Positions 6,295 through 15,049 of a stretch of 27,201 bases of DNA are shown here, piece by piece. The position numbers were made by a program, and so were the translations under genes. The stretch's first letter is position 1. Each line of letters starts with the position of its first letter. Source of the stretch: a virus; IMG/VR virus record IMGVR_UViG_3300027865_000039, positions 1 to 27,201 of that record; one strand, 5' to 3'. Below the pieces are notes generated by a model. That model was not told the DNA's origin. It made no database searches and saw only the letters and a program-made list of their open reading frames with translations.

Positions 6295-8213
6295 TAATTT
6301 GCTAATGTGCCAGAAAACCAAGAAATAAGAGCGCTAGCAGTGCCGCCTGCAATATCAACTATTTTTGTAATTCCACTTACACTTATGGTGACATCTGCTG
6401 TATCATTAGCATCCATGTCGGTTAATACAGCAATTGCCATTGATTTATTATCAACTGTATGGGCCCCTGTATCATGAAAATAATGTGTATAATTTCGGTT
6501 AGATGTTGTAATTCGTACCCAACAATTTGTAGATCCACCCATTGTTTGAAAATAAATATTAGTGTTTAAATGGTATTTACCGGTTGCTGGGGCGACAAAC
6601 TGGTTACTCCCAAAATTACTCCCTACATCAAAAGTCTCTGTATCAAATACTACAGGCCCATACGCCGTCCCATCTCCCGTAACATTTGCAATATCTACAT
6701 CAACATGCACAAGAAAAGCAGGTTGTTTAGGCTTAGTAACAGACCCATTTGCATCAATAGCTAACCCAGCGGCTCCGGCTGTAGATAGCTGTAAAACATC
6801 ACTGCCAGGCAATGTCATACCTGAATTAGGATCTACGCTACTTGTATATTCTGGGGCCAAGGCTGATCCAGCTTTGTTAAAAAATCTACCATTATTTACT
6901 GTAAAGCCACCAGAGGAAATGTCAAATACATTTGTGCCTCCAGCCATAAAAGCAAATTTGTCTGCGCTAATCCAATCTAGTCCGGTATTAGGATCATCAA
7001 CAAATCCGTAACTAACATTGGCGGCTGTTCCTGCCGCAGCTAAAATAGTACTTGAAAATGTTTTAATACCAGCTATGGTTTCATTACCGGCATCATTAAC
7101 TTTAGCATCTAATTGTGTTTGAATAGCTGCGGTTACGCCCGTTAAATACCCTACTTCTGTCGCTGTGGCCAGAGTAACAGCACCTGATTTTAATTCACCT
7201 TGAAAATAAATGTCTTTCCAATCATGCGTGGCGTCTCCTAAATTATCTACATTGTCAGAGTCAGAAAGTAAACTTGTATTAATTGCCACAGAAGCAAGAT
7301 TGTCAAGTGCTAATGTAGCACCACCAGCCCCTGTAATAGATACCCAAGATAATACACCACTACCATTATTCTGTAATAATTCACTCGCACCGCTTTGTGC
7401 TGCCGGTAATGTCAAGCTATAGGAGGTGGCTATAGCCGCCGGTGCAGCTAATGTAATAGAATCTGTTCCGGCCCCTGTTTCTTGTAATATCAGCCCGGTT
7501 TTAAGTATGAGATTTTTCCACGGGACCGCGCTTGTTCCTAAATCATCGGTATTAGCGGTATCAGAAACAATATTACCTCCGGAAATGAGGCCCCCGGTAC
7601 CTGTGATTGAACCGGTTGTCGTTAAATTATCATTATCAAAAGAAATGGTTCCAGTAGAATCAGATATGACGTTAGCGTTTAAATTAAGCGTATCAACATC
7701 TAAGCTGCCTGTAGTGATTAATCCAGTAGTGGTTAAATTCTCGTCAACAAAACTAATTGTTCCCAATGAATCAGTAATGCTGCCTGTTGCTACCGTCAGG
7801 TTTCCTGTAGTTAACGAGGTAGCATTGATAGTACCGACCCCTGTAAAATTAGTCGCGCCAAATGCTATCGAACCATCCGTGTCATCTATAGAGCCGTCTG
7901 AAACTGTTAATGTACCTGTGGTGAAAGACGTAGCCGTTAATATTCCTGTAGTAGTAAGATTCTCATCTCCAAAACTAATTGCGCCTGTGTCACTTAAAAT
8001 AGTGGCAGCATCAATGGAAATATTATCAACAATTATTTTCCCAAATGTTCCGATGCCGGTAGTAGTTATCGCTACCGCACTTAAGTCTAAAAGAGACGAC
8101 GTTAAATTAATTGGAGCAAAATAAGTGGTTATATCATCAAAACTTTCTCTAGTATGATCACTACTCGCAAAACCACCAGGTGGAAAAACGTAACTAAGTG
8201 AGAGAATAGCCAA
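6294..8213 (-). CDS. Long tail fibre with C-terminal C1q-like domain, 639 aa
   Basis: This is the likely main receptor-binding fibre. Residues of about 70-205 hold four related repeats ending in ISFGDENLTTTG, IAFGATNFTGVG, ISFVDENLTTTG and ISFDNDNLTTTG, which read as a beta-structured, trimer-forming shaft. A motif familiar from other phage fibres, GYLTGVTAAIQTQLDAKV, is at 355-372. Residues of about 498-639 form a C1q/TNF-like jelly roll (FLVHVDVDIANVTGDGTAYG, FVAPATGKYHLNTNIYF, VRITTSNRNYTHYFHDTG, MDANDTADVTISVSG, SALISWFSGTLAN). The same domain ends the shorter gene 8479-9297. The start is TTG, with GAGGAG upstream; no ATG gives a better start. Confidence 0.88.
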   Translation of the reverse strand: MAILSLSYVFPPGGFASSDHTRESFDDITTYFAPINLTSSLLDLSAVAITTTGIGTFGKIIVDNISIDAATILSDTGAISFGDENLTTTGILTATSFTTGTLTVSDGSIDDTDGSIAFGATNFTGVGTINATSLTTGNLTVATGSITDSLGTISFVDENLTTTGLITTGSLDVDTLNLNANVISDSTGTISFDNDNLTTTGSITGTGGLISGGNIVSDTANTDDLGTSAVPWKNLILKTGLILQETGAGTDSITLAAPAAIATSYSLTLPAAQSGASELLQNNGSGVLSWVSITGAGGATLALDNLASVAINTSLLSDSDNVDNLGDATHDWKDIYFQGELKSGAVTLATATEVGYLTGVTAAIQTQLDAKVNDAGNETIAGIKTFSSTILAAAGTAANVSYGFVDDPNTGLDWISADKFAFMAGGTNVFDISSGGFTVNNGRFFNKAGSALAPEYTSSVDPNSGMTLPGSDVLQLSTAGAAGLAIDANGSVTKPKQPAFLVHVDVDIANVTGDGTAYGPVVFDTETFDVGSNFGSNQFVAPATGKYHLNTNIYFQTMGGSTNCWVRITTSNRNYTHYFHDTGAHTVDNKSMAIAVLTDMDANDTADVTISVSGITKIVDIAGGTASALISWFSGTLAN

Positions 8214-8215
8214 AA

Positions 8216-8467
8216 CTAATCTCCTCTGGCGACTCTATTTTTATAACCGGCCCGACTAAAATGTTGTGCAACAAGAGCATCGTCTGTAACGGGCATAGAC
8301 GCCGCATTCTCTTTTCGAAGGAGCTCAATTTCTGCTTTAGCAGTTCTTTTTTTACAATTAGATACTTTCCCCTTTACTGCAAGTTGAATCCATAGATTGA
8401 CATCTAATAAATCATTTTCAAGTATTTGTTGTTCTTTATCTGTAATTTCTACTATATATTGAGGCAT
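8216..8467 (-). CDS. Small tail-associated protein, 83 aa, unknown
   Basis: The protein begins MPQYIVEITDKEQQILEND and continues as a helical, basic domain (NLWIQLAVKGKVSNCKKRTAKAEIELLRKEN). Small phage proteins with an N-terminal YxxxITDxEQxxLE pattern followed by a WI...A(V)K...R/K segment occur next to fibre genes in many podoviruses; I know no proven function. It sits between the two C1q-fibre genes, which suggests a link to fibre assembly or attachment, by inference. The Shine-Dalgarno AAAGGAG is well placed. Confidence 0.75.
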   Translation of the reverse strand: MPQYIVEITDKEQQILENDLLDVNLWIQLAVKGKVSNCKKRTAKAEIELLRKENAASMPVTDDALVAQHFSRAGYKNRVARGD

Positions 8468-8478
8468 TTATTTCTCCT

Positions 8479-9297
8479 TTAATTAATTAATGATCCAGAA
8501 AACCAGCCGTTAATTACTGCACTTGTTCCACCTGCAACATCAACTGTTTTTGTACCTGTTCCATCCGAAACAAAGATAACAATAGATGCGGTATCATTAG
8601 CGTCCATATTAGCAAGCACAGAAAGAGCAAAAGAACGGTTTTCAACTACATGCCCCCCAGTATCATGACTAAGGATGGCATAGTTATGGTTTGAGGTGCT
8701 AATTGATACTCTTAAAGTATTAAAACCATTAATGGTTAATAAATAGCTACTCGTGCTTAGCATGTATTTTCCATCTACTGGGGCAGTAAAGGTACTTGTC
8801 CCTAACGCCATATCCGCATTTAAATCATAGTCTTCAGTGTCATAAATAACCGTATAAGAAGTACCATCACCTGTAACATTACTCAATTCCGTATCCAGCC
8901 ACACCAGAAAACTAGATTGTAATGGCTGAGTAACGATCCCAGCAGAAGTTACTTTCAACCAAGTGCCTGTTCCTATAGCTGTAGTTCCGCCTTTAAAAGT
9001 ATTATCATCCCCATCATCAACACCTAAAATAAATTGAGGTGTCCCGCTTAATTCAAAAGAAAGTACGGGATCCCCATCTGTAGCTGTATTATTAATAGAG
9101 ACTTCTGTAGTAGCAGCAGAACTAGAAATATCTACTGGATTAGCAACAGTATTGGTCACTTTCATATTTAGCCATTTGTCTGTGCCATTATCTCTATTAT
9201 TTAACCACGTAGACACATCACTAAAATTGGTGTTTACCTGAGCTGATTCAATGAGGGTATTTGCTGTAAATGAATTTGTAATAGATAAATTCGCCAT
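8479..9297 (-). CDS. Short tail fibre or spike with C-terminal C1q-like domain, 272 aa
   Basis: Residues of about 128-272 form a C1q-like jelly roll with the same order of motifs as the long fibre: FLVWLDTELSNVTGDGTSY, FTAPVDGKYMLSTSSYLL, VSISTSNHNYAILSHDTGGH, ANMDANDTASIVIFVSDG and a closing INGWFSGSLIN. The N-terminal 127 residues are short and different (SITNSFTANTLIESAQVNTNFSDVSTWL), with a region that probably joins the tail. The pair suggests duplication of the receptor-binding tip, followed by change in the shaft. The start ATG has AAGGAG. Confidence 0.85.
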   Translation of the reverse strand: MANLSITNSFTANTLIESAQVNTNFSDVSTWLNNRDNGTDKWLNMKVTNTVANPVDISSSAATTEVSINNTATDGDPVLSFELSGTPQFILGVDDGDDNTFKGGTTAIGTGTWLKVTSAGIVTQPLQSSFLVWLDTELSNVTGDGTSYTVIYDTEDYDLNADMALGTSTFTAPVDGKYMLSTSSYLLTINGFNTLRVSISTSNHNYAILSHDTGGHVVENRSFALSVLANMDANDTASIVIFVSDGTGTKTVDVAGGTSAVINGWFSGSLIN

Positions 9298-9309
9298 AAC
9301 TTTGTCTCC

Positions 9310-10848
9310 TTAACTCGCTTTAAAATGTTTGATGCTGGTTTGTTTGCCAAAAATTGAGTACCGATTTAAATTATATAGAACAGCATCTTTTCCAGATAAA
9401 GCTATTTGAAATACATTTCCTCTACCTAGAATAAAATTAGGCTTGATTAAATCAGAAAAACCTCCCCAAATACCTGTATCCCAAAGTGCTCCATCCCACG
9501 TACTTCCGTCTTCTTGAATACTAAAGCTAAGTTCATTCGCATCAGCAACAAAATCATAACCATATTTTAATGTCATGTTTCCTGAGCTCTGTGTTTTATA
9601 TGTTACATTAAAACGTGTTACATGTGTTATTTGTTGTAAACTATCATTCGTAAGCCAATCTGACCGAGAAAACCAACTAACATTTGTATCGCTGTTGGAT
9701 GCATCTGCATAAGTATTCGCGACATCCATTTTATATATTTTGCCAACATATCCCCCCATATACATGACATTGACCCCTGTCTGGGCAATAACATTTCCTT
9801 CAAATCCAGTTGAATAAGTAAGCCAACATTTATTTTTTAAGTCCCAGACGATGGCGTAGTTGTTAGTAGAAGAGGTCGTATTTGAGCATAACCAAATAAT
9901 ATGATCATAATCGTCTCCTCTATGTCTAATTCCTTGAATATATTCTAATCTAGATGAATTTAATCCATCCCAAATGTTATCTATATTGCTTAACGAAGGG
10001 ACATTACGATCATCTAAAATAACACTTCCATCAGTAACCACCATACGTCCGTGAGGAGTAATAAAATAACATAAACCATCAGCAACCACAAAAGCGTGTT
10101 TACCTGCACATCCAACATCAGGAAATAAAGGAAAAATTGAGAAAGGATTGGCTCTCCCGACTAATTGATGTGTGGAATTGTTTTTAAATAATAACAACAC
10201 ATTACTGCTAATTGGGGCTGCTGCTATTAGATTTTCGCCATCCTTCTTTTGAACAGAAGCATTACCTGATCCGGCACCACTCCAATCTTCAGGGTCCAAC
10301 ACTACAGACCAATAGATGGTGGATGGGTTAGTGCTGTCCGATAAAATCCATGCCCGGTTATTCCAAGCTAATCCAGTCTTACCTGATGGCGGGGATCCGC
10401 CGAGAACAGCTGCATTTCCAGTTCCCGACCACTTAAAAGGAGCATCTGGAGCCCCACCAACTCCAATAACTAAATCATTAAAATTAAATAAAGACCACTG
10501 ATTGTTAACACCCGCAGTAATGGTAATGGCTCCGGTAACATCATCCATAGTGCCATCTAACGAATCTGATTTGAAAAATTTTGCTCCTGCAACTGCAACA
10601 AGCCATTCATTGGCAGATGTATCCTTAAAAAATTTTAACCCAGTAATGCTCGTAGTGGCATCTATCATGACAGACGAATTAAACTCAGTATTGCCTCTAC
10701 GGTTTCTAAATCCCGATCCAGAAGGTTTTATGACTATATTATCGGAGTCTAAAAACTCATTTATTTTTAGGGTCGTGGGATTTTTAACACTGGCGTTACC
10801 GCCACTAAAGTCTCTAAAAAATGTTTCAACTGATTGCTGTATCGCCAT
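9310..10848 (-). CDS. P22 gp10-like tail hub or stabilisation protein (beta-propeller)
   Basis: This 512-aa protein is a good candidate for the tail-closing hub. It begins with the common virion opening QSVETFFRDFSGGNASVKNP and then shows many short beta repeats with Gly and Trp (NEWLVAVAGAKFF, NDLVIGVGGAPDAPFKWSG, KTGLAWNNRAWILSDS, NAIVWDLKNKCWLTYS-like), the pattern of a propeller. In P22, gp10 seals the portal-gp4 channel and holds the tailspikes. The size is close to P22 gp10 (472 aa). The gene follows the adaptor gene and precedes the fibres, as expected. ATG has GAGGAGTAG upstream, two bases after the adaptor stop. Confidence 0.82.
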   Translation of the reverse strand: MAIQQSVETFFRDFSGGNASVKNPTTLKINEFLDSDNIVIKPSGSGFRNRRGNTEFNSSVMIDATTSITGLKFFKDTSANEWLVAVAGAKFFKSDSLDGTMDDVTGAITITAGVNNQWSLFNFNDLVIGVGGAPDAPFKWSGTGNAAVLGGSPPSGKTGLAWNNRAWILSDSTNPSTIYWSVVLDPEDWSGAGSGNASVQKKDGENLIAAAPISSNVLLLFKNNSTHQLVGRANPFSIFPLFPDVGCAGKHAFVVADGLCYFITPHGRMVVTDGSVILDDRNVPSLSNIDNIWDGLNSSRLEYIQGIRHRGDDYDHIIWLCSNTTSSTNNYAIVWDLKNKCWLTYSTGFEGNVIAQTGVNVMYMGGYVGKIYKMDVANTYADASNSDTNVSWFSRSDWLTNDSLQQITHVTRFNVTYKTQSSGNMTLKYGYDFVADANELSFSIQEDGSTWDGALWDTGIWGGFSDLIKPNFILGRGNVFQIALSGKDAVLYNLNRYSIFGKQTSIKHFKAS

Positions 10849-10850
10849 AC

Positions 10851-11756
10851 CTACTCCTCAATTGGAAAATTAAATGGAAGTCTATTAGTTCTTGGGGTAA
10901 ATAGCTGTGCTTTATCCCAGGGTAATTTTTTCGTTACATTATCGGGGGATGGATTAGCGGCTGCTTTCATGTCTCTTAAAAAAGAGTTCCGAATACCCGC
11001 AGCTTGATTTATTCGTGTGTCATCTAAAAACATATATCCATATTTAGATAAAACATCAAAGATTAGTACAGGTCTAAATTGACTGGGAATTAAAGGTTCA
11101 TCAGCATCAGCAGATAGGTCACTTACTTTTTGATAGTACCTAATATCTACATTAATTTCATCTGAAGGAGTGGGGTGCAATACCATACGATAGTTCTGAC
11201 TAGAATCTTGCCCAATAATTAAATAAGCTTTAGGGCCTGCTACTGAAGTAGGGTCAGGAAAATGCATGTCAAAAAATCGAGTGTCAATTGCCTTTAATTT
11301 AATATTATTGACTGATTGACGAACACTCATTATATGATCGACATCTGAAGGTAAACTATAATATACCTTTCTAAGTGTATAAGTAGCAACAGTATCGGTT
11401 GTACCTAAAAAATTATCTGCTAAAACTGCTGCGGTCGCTCCAGCAGTATGTGAGGTAATATCGTACCAATTATCATCTCCACTAAATTGAATACGCCAAT
11501 CTGTAGCCACTGATACTGCCGGACCACTGGAAAATGTAATAGCAGTAGAAGCATTTGTTACATCTACAGTTCCTGCAACAATTTCTACGCTAGTTTGAAC
11601 GACGTCATTTTTTACTAGCCAAGGCCATAAATCCATACTAGAAATAGATTTATAGGATTCATTAATCCAAGCCTTTATTTTTGTGCTAAAATTAGAATCA
11701 TTATCTGGCAATCCTAACATTTCAGCTACTCTAGCAATGATGTCTGAAAAATCCAT
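10851..11756 (-). CDS. P22 gp4-like head-to-tail adaptor, 301 aa
   Basis: The N-terminal helices (DFSDIIARVAEMLGLPDNDSNFSTKIKAWINESYKSI with WPWLVKN) are the usual opening of phage adaptor proteins that bind beneath the portal. A beta-rich insert at about 50-135 (VDVTNASTAITFSSG, YTLRKVYYSLPSDVDHIMSVRQ) follows, then DIRYYQKVSDLSADADEPLIPSQFRPVLIFDVLSKYG, a well-conserved element of these adaptors. It is longer than P22 gp4 (166 aa) because of the insert. It is preceded by an untranslated stem-loop (11777-11815) and a GGAGAT ribosome site. Confidence 0.82.
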   Translation of the reverse strand: MDFSDIIARVAEMLGLPDNDSNFSTKIKAWINESYKSISSMDLWPWLVKNDVVQTSVEIVAGTVDVTNASTAITFSSGPAVSVATDWRIQFSGDDNWYDITSHTAGATAAVLADNFLGTTDTVATYTLRKVYYSLPSDVDHIMSVRQSVNNIKLKAIDTRFFDMHFPDPTSVAGPKAYLIIGQDSSQNYRMVLHPTPSDEINVDIRYYQKVSDLSADADEPLIPSQFRPVLIFDVLSKYGYMFLDDTRINQAAGIRNSFLRDMKAAANPSPDNVTKKLPWDKAQLFTPRTNRLPFNFPIEE

Positions 11757-11776
11757 AATATCTCCTGTGTAACTAG

Positions 11777-11815
11777 ACAGTAGAGAGGCAATAGCTGATA
11801 TTACCCCTCTACTGT
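11777..11815 (-). other. Intergenic stem-loop before the adaptor gene
   Basis: ACAGTAGAGAGG at 11777-11788 pairs with CCCCTCTACTGT at 11804-11815: nine perfect pairs, one mismatch, then two pairs, with a 15-base loop. No T-run follows on the minus strand, so it does not look like a simple intrinsic terminator; RNA processing, mRNA protection or attenuation are possible. It lies between the last gene of the glycan cassette and the adaptor. Confidence 0.6.
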
Positions 11816-11825
11816 AGTTAATAAA

Positions 11826-12401
11826 CTATTGTTGTTGTTGGTACTCTTTCACAGCCCTGGCTTTCGCAGCATTTTGTTGCAGTTTCTTACGGCCTTCAGG
11901 ACTTAGCGAACGTTTCTTTTTGGCCGATGGTAAAATCACGGGTGCGCCAGCCTCGACCGAAGGTTTCTCTTCGGAAGGGGGAGATGAGACTGGCAAGACC
12001 ACCCGCGGAATTTGTGTATCACTGACTGGAGGAGCAGATGGAGTTCCAGGCATTGAACTATATGGAATTGCTTTTGGAATTATTTCGCTTCTAGGTAATA
12101 TACGTTCAACATACGCAATAATTGCTTTGTATAGTCCCATAGACTCACTGTTTCTAGCTTCAAAAAGAAAAAAATCATTTTTAGTTTGATCCATCGTAAT
12201 TTTTTCTTTTGGAACTTCAATATCTAATTTTCCTACTTTTAACTCTCCTGTGAAATCTCCTTCACGGTCAAGTTTAGGTATTTTTTCTTTTACTGTTCTG
12301 TATATGAATTCTTTAGGTAGATTTTCAACAATCAAAACAAAATCCCCATTTCCTCCATAACACACTTTTAATTTTACTTCTGGCAGTATATCAGGTAACA
12401 T
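11826..12401 (-). CDS. Unknown 191-aa protein with proline-rich linker and basic tail
   Basis: Residues 1-105 look like a small mixed alpha/beta domain (VKLKVCYGGNGDFVLIVENLPKEF, KNDFFLFEARNSESMGLYKAIIAYVE). A Pro/Ser-rich linker follows (about 113-160), then a basic tail, KKKRSLSPEGRKKLQQNAAKARAVKEYQQQQ. SPEGRKKLxxNAAKAR is like the short basic repeats seen in some nucleic-acid-binding proteins; the DNA-binding idea is inference. It is transcribed after the glycosyltransferases and may belong to their cassette or be a small virion protein. Shine-Dalgarno GGGAGG is present. Confidence 0.72.
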   Translation of the reverse strand: MLPDILPEVKLKVCYGGNGDFVLIVENLPKEFIYRTVKEKIPKLDREGDFTGELKVGKLDIEVPKEKITMDQTKNDFFLFEARNSESMGLYKAIIAYVERILPRSEIIPKAIPYSSMPGTPSAPPVSDTQIPRVVLPVSSPPSEEKPSVEAGAPVILPSAKKKRSLSPEGRKKLQQNAAKARAVKEYQQQQ

Positions 12402-12417
12402 TAATAACCTCCCCGTA

Positions 12418-13131
12418 TTATTTTATTGCTTCTAACTGAATATTTTTTTCTGTTACTTTTTCGTAACAATCTTCTTTATACACAACCTTAGGTTCACCTA
12501 TATGCCCTAAATGAGGAACTGGATCGGCCCATAACTTATAGCCCTTCTTTTTGGCATTTACAAAGAAGTAAAAATCTTCTGAGCATTTCCCTGGCAAAAA
12601 AAGAAACCAAGGATATTCAGTAGATTCAAAGACATTACGGTGAATCAAAGCACAACCAAATCCTGCTGTATTTACTAAAAAAGGTTCTTTTGCTCCGGGC
12701 CCAGGCAAGGCAAATGTACCTATGTATTCATTGGAATCATATTCATCATGATTTATGTATTTAACATCTTTATTTGATTCCAATTTAGGATCTCTAACCC
12801 AACAGACTGGAAAATGCTTATCTCCGCGCTGGTAATAAATACCTGTAACCATTTTAGCTTCTTTTTCTCTAGCTGTCTTAAGTAGTTGAACAATAACATC
12901 TTTAGGAAAAACCATGTCTGCATCCATCCAAAAAGCCCACTCACTATCTGTTTTTAAAAATTCTTTTGTTAACATATTCCTGGCTTTTTCTATTAAAGTA
13001 CGCTCAGTTACTCCAATAAAATCAATGTCCACCCCATGTTTAGATGCATATCCTACTAATGCTAAAGCACTCTGAAAAGTTAATGGAGAAACAGATTCAC
13101 TAATTGGACATAATAGACTTACTTTTTCCAT
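12418..13131 (-). CDS. GT-A fold glycosyltransferase-like protein, 237 aa
   Basis: The protein resembles phage and bacterial family-2-like glycosyltransferases. TLIEKARNMLTKEFLKTDSEWAFWMDADMVFP (45-76) holds the DxD metal/nucleotide-sugar motif as Asp70-Ala-Asp72. Later signatures are NTAGFGCALIHRNVFE (154-169) and SEDFYFFVNAKKKGYKLWADP with HLGHIG, which are the usual acceptor and second acidic/histidine elements. It should act in the cytoplasm on an activated sugar; the acceptor could be a virion protein or a host glycan. The ribosome site is weak (AAGAAG). The start overlaps the end of the Cys mini-gene by 13 bases. Confidence 0.85.
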   Translation of the reverse strand: MEKVSLLCPISESVSPLTFQSALALVGYASKHGVDIDFIGVTERTLIEKARNMLTKEFLKTDSEWAFWMDADMVFPKDVIVQLLKTAREKEAKMVTGIYYQRGDKHFPVCWVRDPKLESNKDVKYINHDEYDSNEYIGTFALPGPGAKEPFLVNTAGFGCALIHRNVFESTEYPWFLFLPGKCSEDFYFFVNAKKKGYKLWADPVPHLGHIGEPKVVYKEDCYEKVTEKNIQLEAIK

Positions 13132-13319
13132 GAGTATTCTTCTTTAAGTGCTTTTATTAAATAGGAAGGATGCCACAAAATAAACCAATACAATTGAAAT
13201 GTAGTAAGCGTTGTTTCTGTCATTCTTCTAGAACTACAAGTACAGCAACTTCTAGCTAATATCCTCTCTTTTTCGTCTACTTTTCCACAGTAATAACACC
13301 GAATGAAACTAATTAACAT
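13119..13319 (-). CDS. Cys-rich mini-protein, 66 aa, putative zinc binder
   Basis: The N-terminal half reads RCYYCGKVDEKERILARSCC followed by TC, that is C8-x2-C11 and C25-C26-x-C28, the spacing of a small zinc knuckle. The C-terminal half is aromatic (FQLYWFILWHPSYLIKALKEEY). No enzymatic motif is present. It sits between the methyltransferase and the GT-A gene and overlaps both by about a dozen bases, so it is translated as part of the cassette. The ATG has GGGGAG upstream. It may be a partner of the transferases, which is speculation. Confidence 0.7.
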   Translation of the reverse strand: MLISFIRCYYCGKVDEKERILARSCCTCSSRRMTETTLTTFQLYWFILWHPSYLIKALKEEYSWKK

Positions 13320-13995
13320 TTGACTTCTCCCCTTCTGGCTTTAATTTAACAAACACAAAGCCTTGTTCACTCACTACATTACGTAAATGATTTGCCATCC
13401 ACATTTGAATAATATCAGGTAAAATAGCAATCCACCAAAAATGGGCCATCTTAAAAAATTGATATTTATTTAATACATCTTTAATAGGGCCTAGTTTTTG
13501 TAATTCTAATTGTTCCCATGCATTTGCAAAGTTTCTGCGTGTCCCTCGAATTCCGGCAAATGAGCAAATATTAAGTGTATTTACATGGTCTCTATATCCA
13601 AGTTGGCTAGAGCAACCATCTCCCGGAATCCACACTTCTATTGTACCACCCACTTTTATAATTCTAGCTAACTCCTTAAAACATTCCCACCAATTAGGTA
13701 AATGCTCTAAAATATGATTGGCAATAATCAAGTCAAATTCATTGTCTTTAAATGGCAATGGCATTTTATTTAAATCATGCACAACATTGACTCCCGGCAC
13801 TTTAAAAGCATCAATATTTACTACATTTGGAGAAGGATACACGGTATTACCACAACCTAAATTAAGAACCCTCCTACCTATAAAACCTTCTTCTTTGGGG
13901 TACTTAAAATATGTGATTGTTCCACCTCTCCCAGGATGTTCCAAAGTAAAACGTACGTCTCTATATTTTTGTAATAAGTTTTTGTAAATTTTCAT
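13309..13995 (-). CDS. Class I SAM-dependent methyltransferase (Methyltransf_11-like), 228 aa
   Basis: Motif I is VLNLGCGN (43-50), the acidic end of strand 2 is NID (60-62), and post-motif elements are HDLNKMPLPFKDNEFDLIIANHILEHLP (73-100) and VGGTIEVWIP (115-124). This is the classical SAM-binding fold of small-molecule, sugar or protein methyltransferases; nothing points to DNA methylation (no DPPY or PC motif). Position between two glycosyltransferase genes suggests methylation of a sugar or of a glycosylated product. The start overlaps the GT4 gene by 35 bases and has GGGAGG at six bases. Confidence 0.87.
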   Translation of the reverse strand: MKIYKNLLQKYRDVRFTLEHPGRGGTITYFKYPKEEGFIGRRVLNLGCGNTVYPSPNVVNIDAFKVPGVNVVHDLNKMPLPFKDNEFDLIIANHILEHLPNWWECFKELARIIKVGGTIEVWIPGDGCSSQLGYRDHVNTLNICSFAGIRGTRRNFANAWEQLELQKLGPIKDVLNKYQFFKMAHFWWIAILPDIIQMWMANHLRNVVSEQGFVFVKLKPEGEKSNVN

Positions 13996-15019
13996 CCCAC
14001 GCCTCCCCGACTTGGTCCCATGATAACACCTCTTTGGGTGCGTTATCTGAAATATGTTTGTGTAATTTATCGTCTTCGCATAATTTAATCACTGATCCGA
14101 CGTATTCTTTTACCCACCAAAATAAATCATGTGGAGATTGTGGTGTAATAATACCAGTTTGTCCCTGTTTAATGAACTCTGGCGCACTTCCAATATTTGA
14201 AGATACTACAGGCAAACCACATGCCTGCGCCTGTAAAGTTAAATTGGAGCAGATCTCAGGGTATGAATTTGGCATTAATAAAATCCATGCTTCTCGCATT
14301 TTATCGGCTAATATATGTGGCGGAATAGGCTGTTGTACTGACACATCAAGGCTTTCCATCTCATTTAAAAATGCTTTTTGTATTTTACTGTCCTCTAATC
14401 CATGTAAATTTTGGCTGCTATAAATTGTAAATGTAGGACTTAAAAACTTGCGTTTCATATTAGTCCATGTGTCATAAATAGGAGTAAAACCTTTAATTAG
14501 AGCTGAGGCCATCATTAATCTATGTTTTACTCTGTCCTCATATTTTCCTGGATAAAATAACTTCTTATCTACTCCATTAGGAATAATTACAAATTTATAT
14601 TCTGGAATAGTGTAAAAAGAAGCGTAAGATTGTTTACAATACTCTGATAAAGCAATGATTTTATCTACATGTTTATAGGAACTATCACCAAGATATCTAA
14701 AATCTACAATATCATGTAACCACCAAACAACCTTAGCACCTATTTCATGTGAATAAGACACCAGAGGAGAAGTAACTCCATTTCTGTTTAAAATAGTAAC
14801 GTCCCATTTTGGTATATCTAGGCGCTTTTCAATGGGATGATAATGCACACCATTAGTAGTTTCAATTTTAGGGTAACTACTCGCTACCCACACCTCATGC
14901 CCTTTAGAAGCCATATATTGAGGTATGATTGTTAAACTATTTAAAATTCCGCCTGTAGCTTTAGTATTTTTTCTATCCGGACTAAATCCCGGTGTCGAAT
15001 CTATAAAGACTAGTCTCAT
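13961..15019 (-). CDS. GT4-type (GT-B fold) glycosyltransferase, 352 aa
   Basis: A two-domain retaining glycosyltransferase. The N-terminal domain has the glycine-rich loop KATGGILNSL and VWWLHDIVDF; IIALSEYCKQSY and VIIPNGVDKKLFYP mark the hinge region; and the donor domain has LIKGFTPI and PNSYPEICSNLTLQAQACGLPVVSSNIGSAPEFI. In the E-x7-E donor motif the first Glu is Glu255, but the second position is Gln263. The protein should transfer a sugar from a nucleotide donor. It is the first gene of the cassette after the capsid group, behind a stem-loop (15050-15079). The start ATG has GGGGAGAT. Confidence 0.9.
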   Translation of the reverse strand: MRLVFIDSTPGFSPDRKNTKATGGILNSLTIIPQYMASKGHEVWVASSYPKIETTNGVHYHPIEKRLDIPKWDVTILNRNGVTSPLVSYSHEIGAKVVWWLHDIVDFRYLGDSSYKHVDKIIALSEYCKQSYASFYTIPEYKFVIIPNGVDKKLFYPGKYEDRVKHRLMMASALIKGFTPIYDTWTNMKRKFLSPTFTIYSSQNLHGLEDSKIQKAFLNEMESLDVSVQQPIPPHILADKMREAWILLMPNSYPEICSNLTLQAQACGLPVVSSNIGSAPEFIKQGQTGIITPQSPHDLFWWVKEYVGSVIKLCEDDKLHKHISDNAPKEVLSWDQVGEAWDENLQKLITKI

Positions 15020-15049
15020 CTCTATCTCCCCTAATTACGACTCAATATC

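Noticed and set aside
6562-7011. A 149-aa plus-strand frame inside the fibre gene
   Set aside because: It is an antisense shadow of the fibre coding sequence without a start signal or domain.
7426-8124. A 232-aa open frame on the plus strand opposite the long fibre
   Set aside because: It mirrors the repetitive Thr/Gly/Val coding of the fibre, has no ribosome site, and reads as low-complexity Val/Pro/Ser sequence.
13309-13995. DNA methyltransferase of a restriction-modification or anti-restriction type
   Set aside because: No catalytic DPPY, NPPY or PC motif and no target recognition domain; the fold fits small-molecule or protein methylation.
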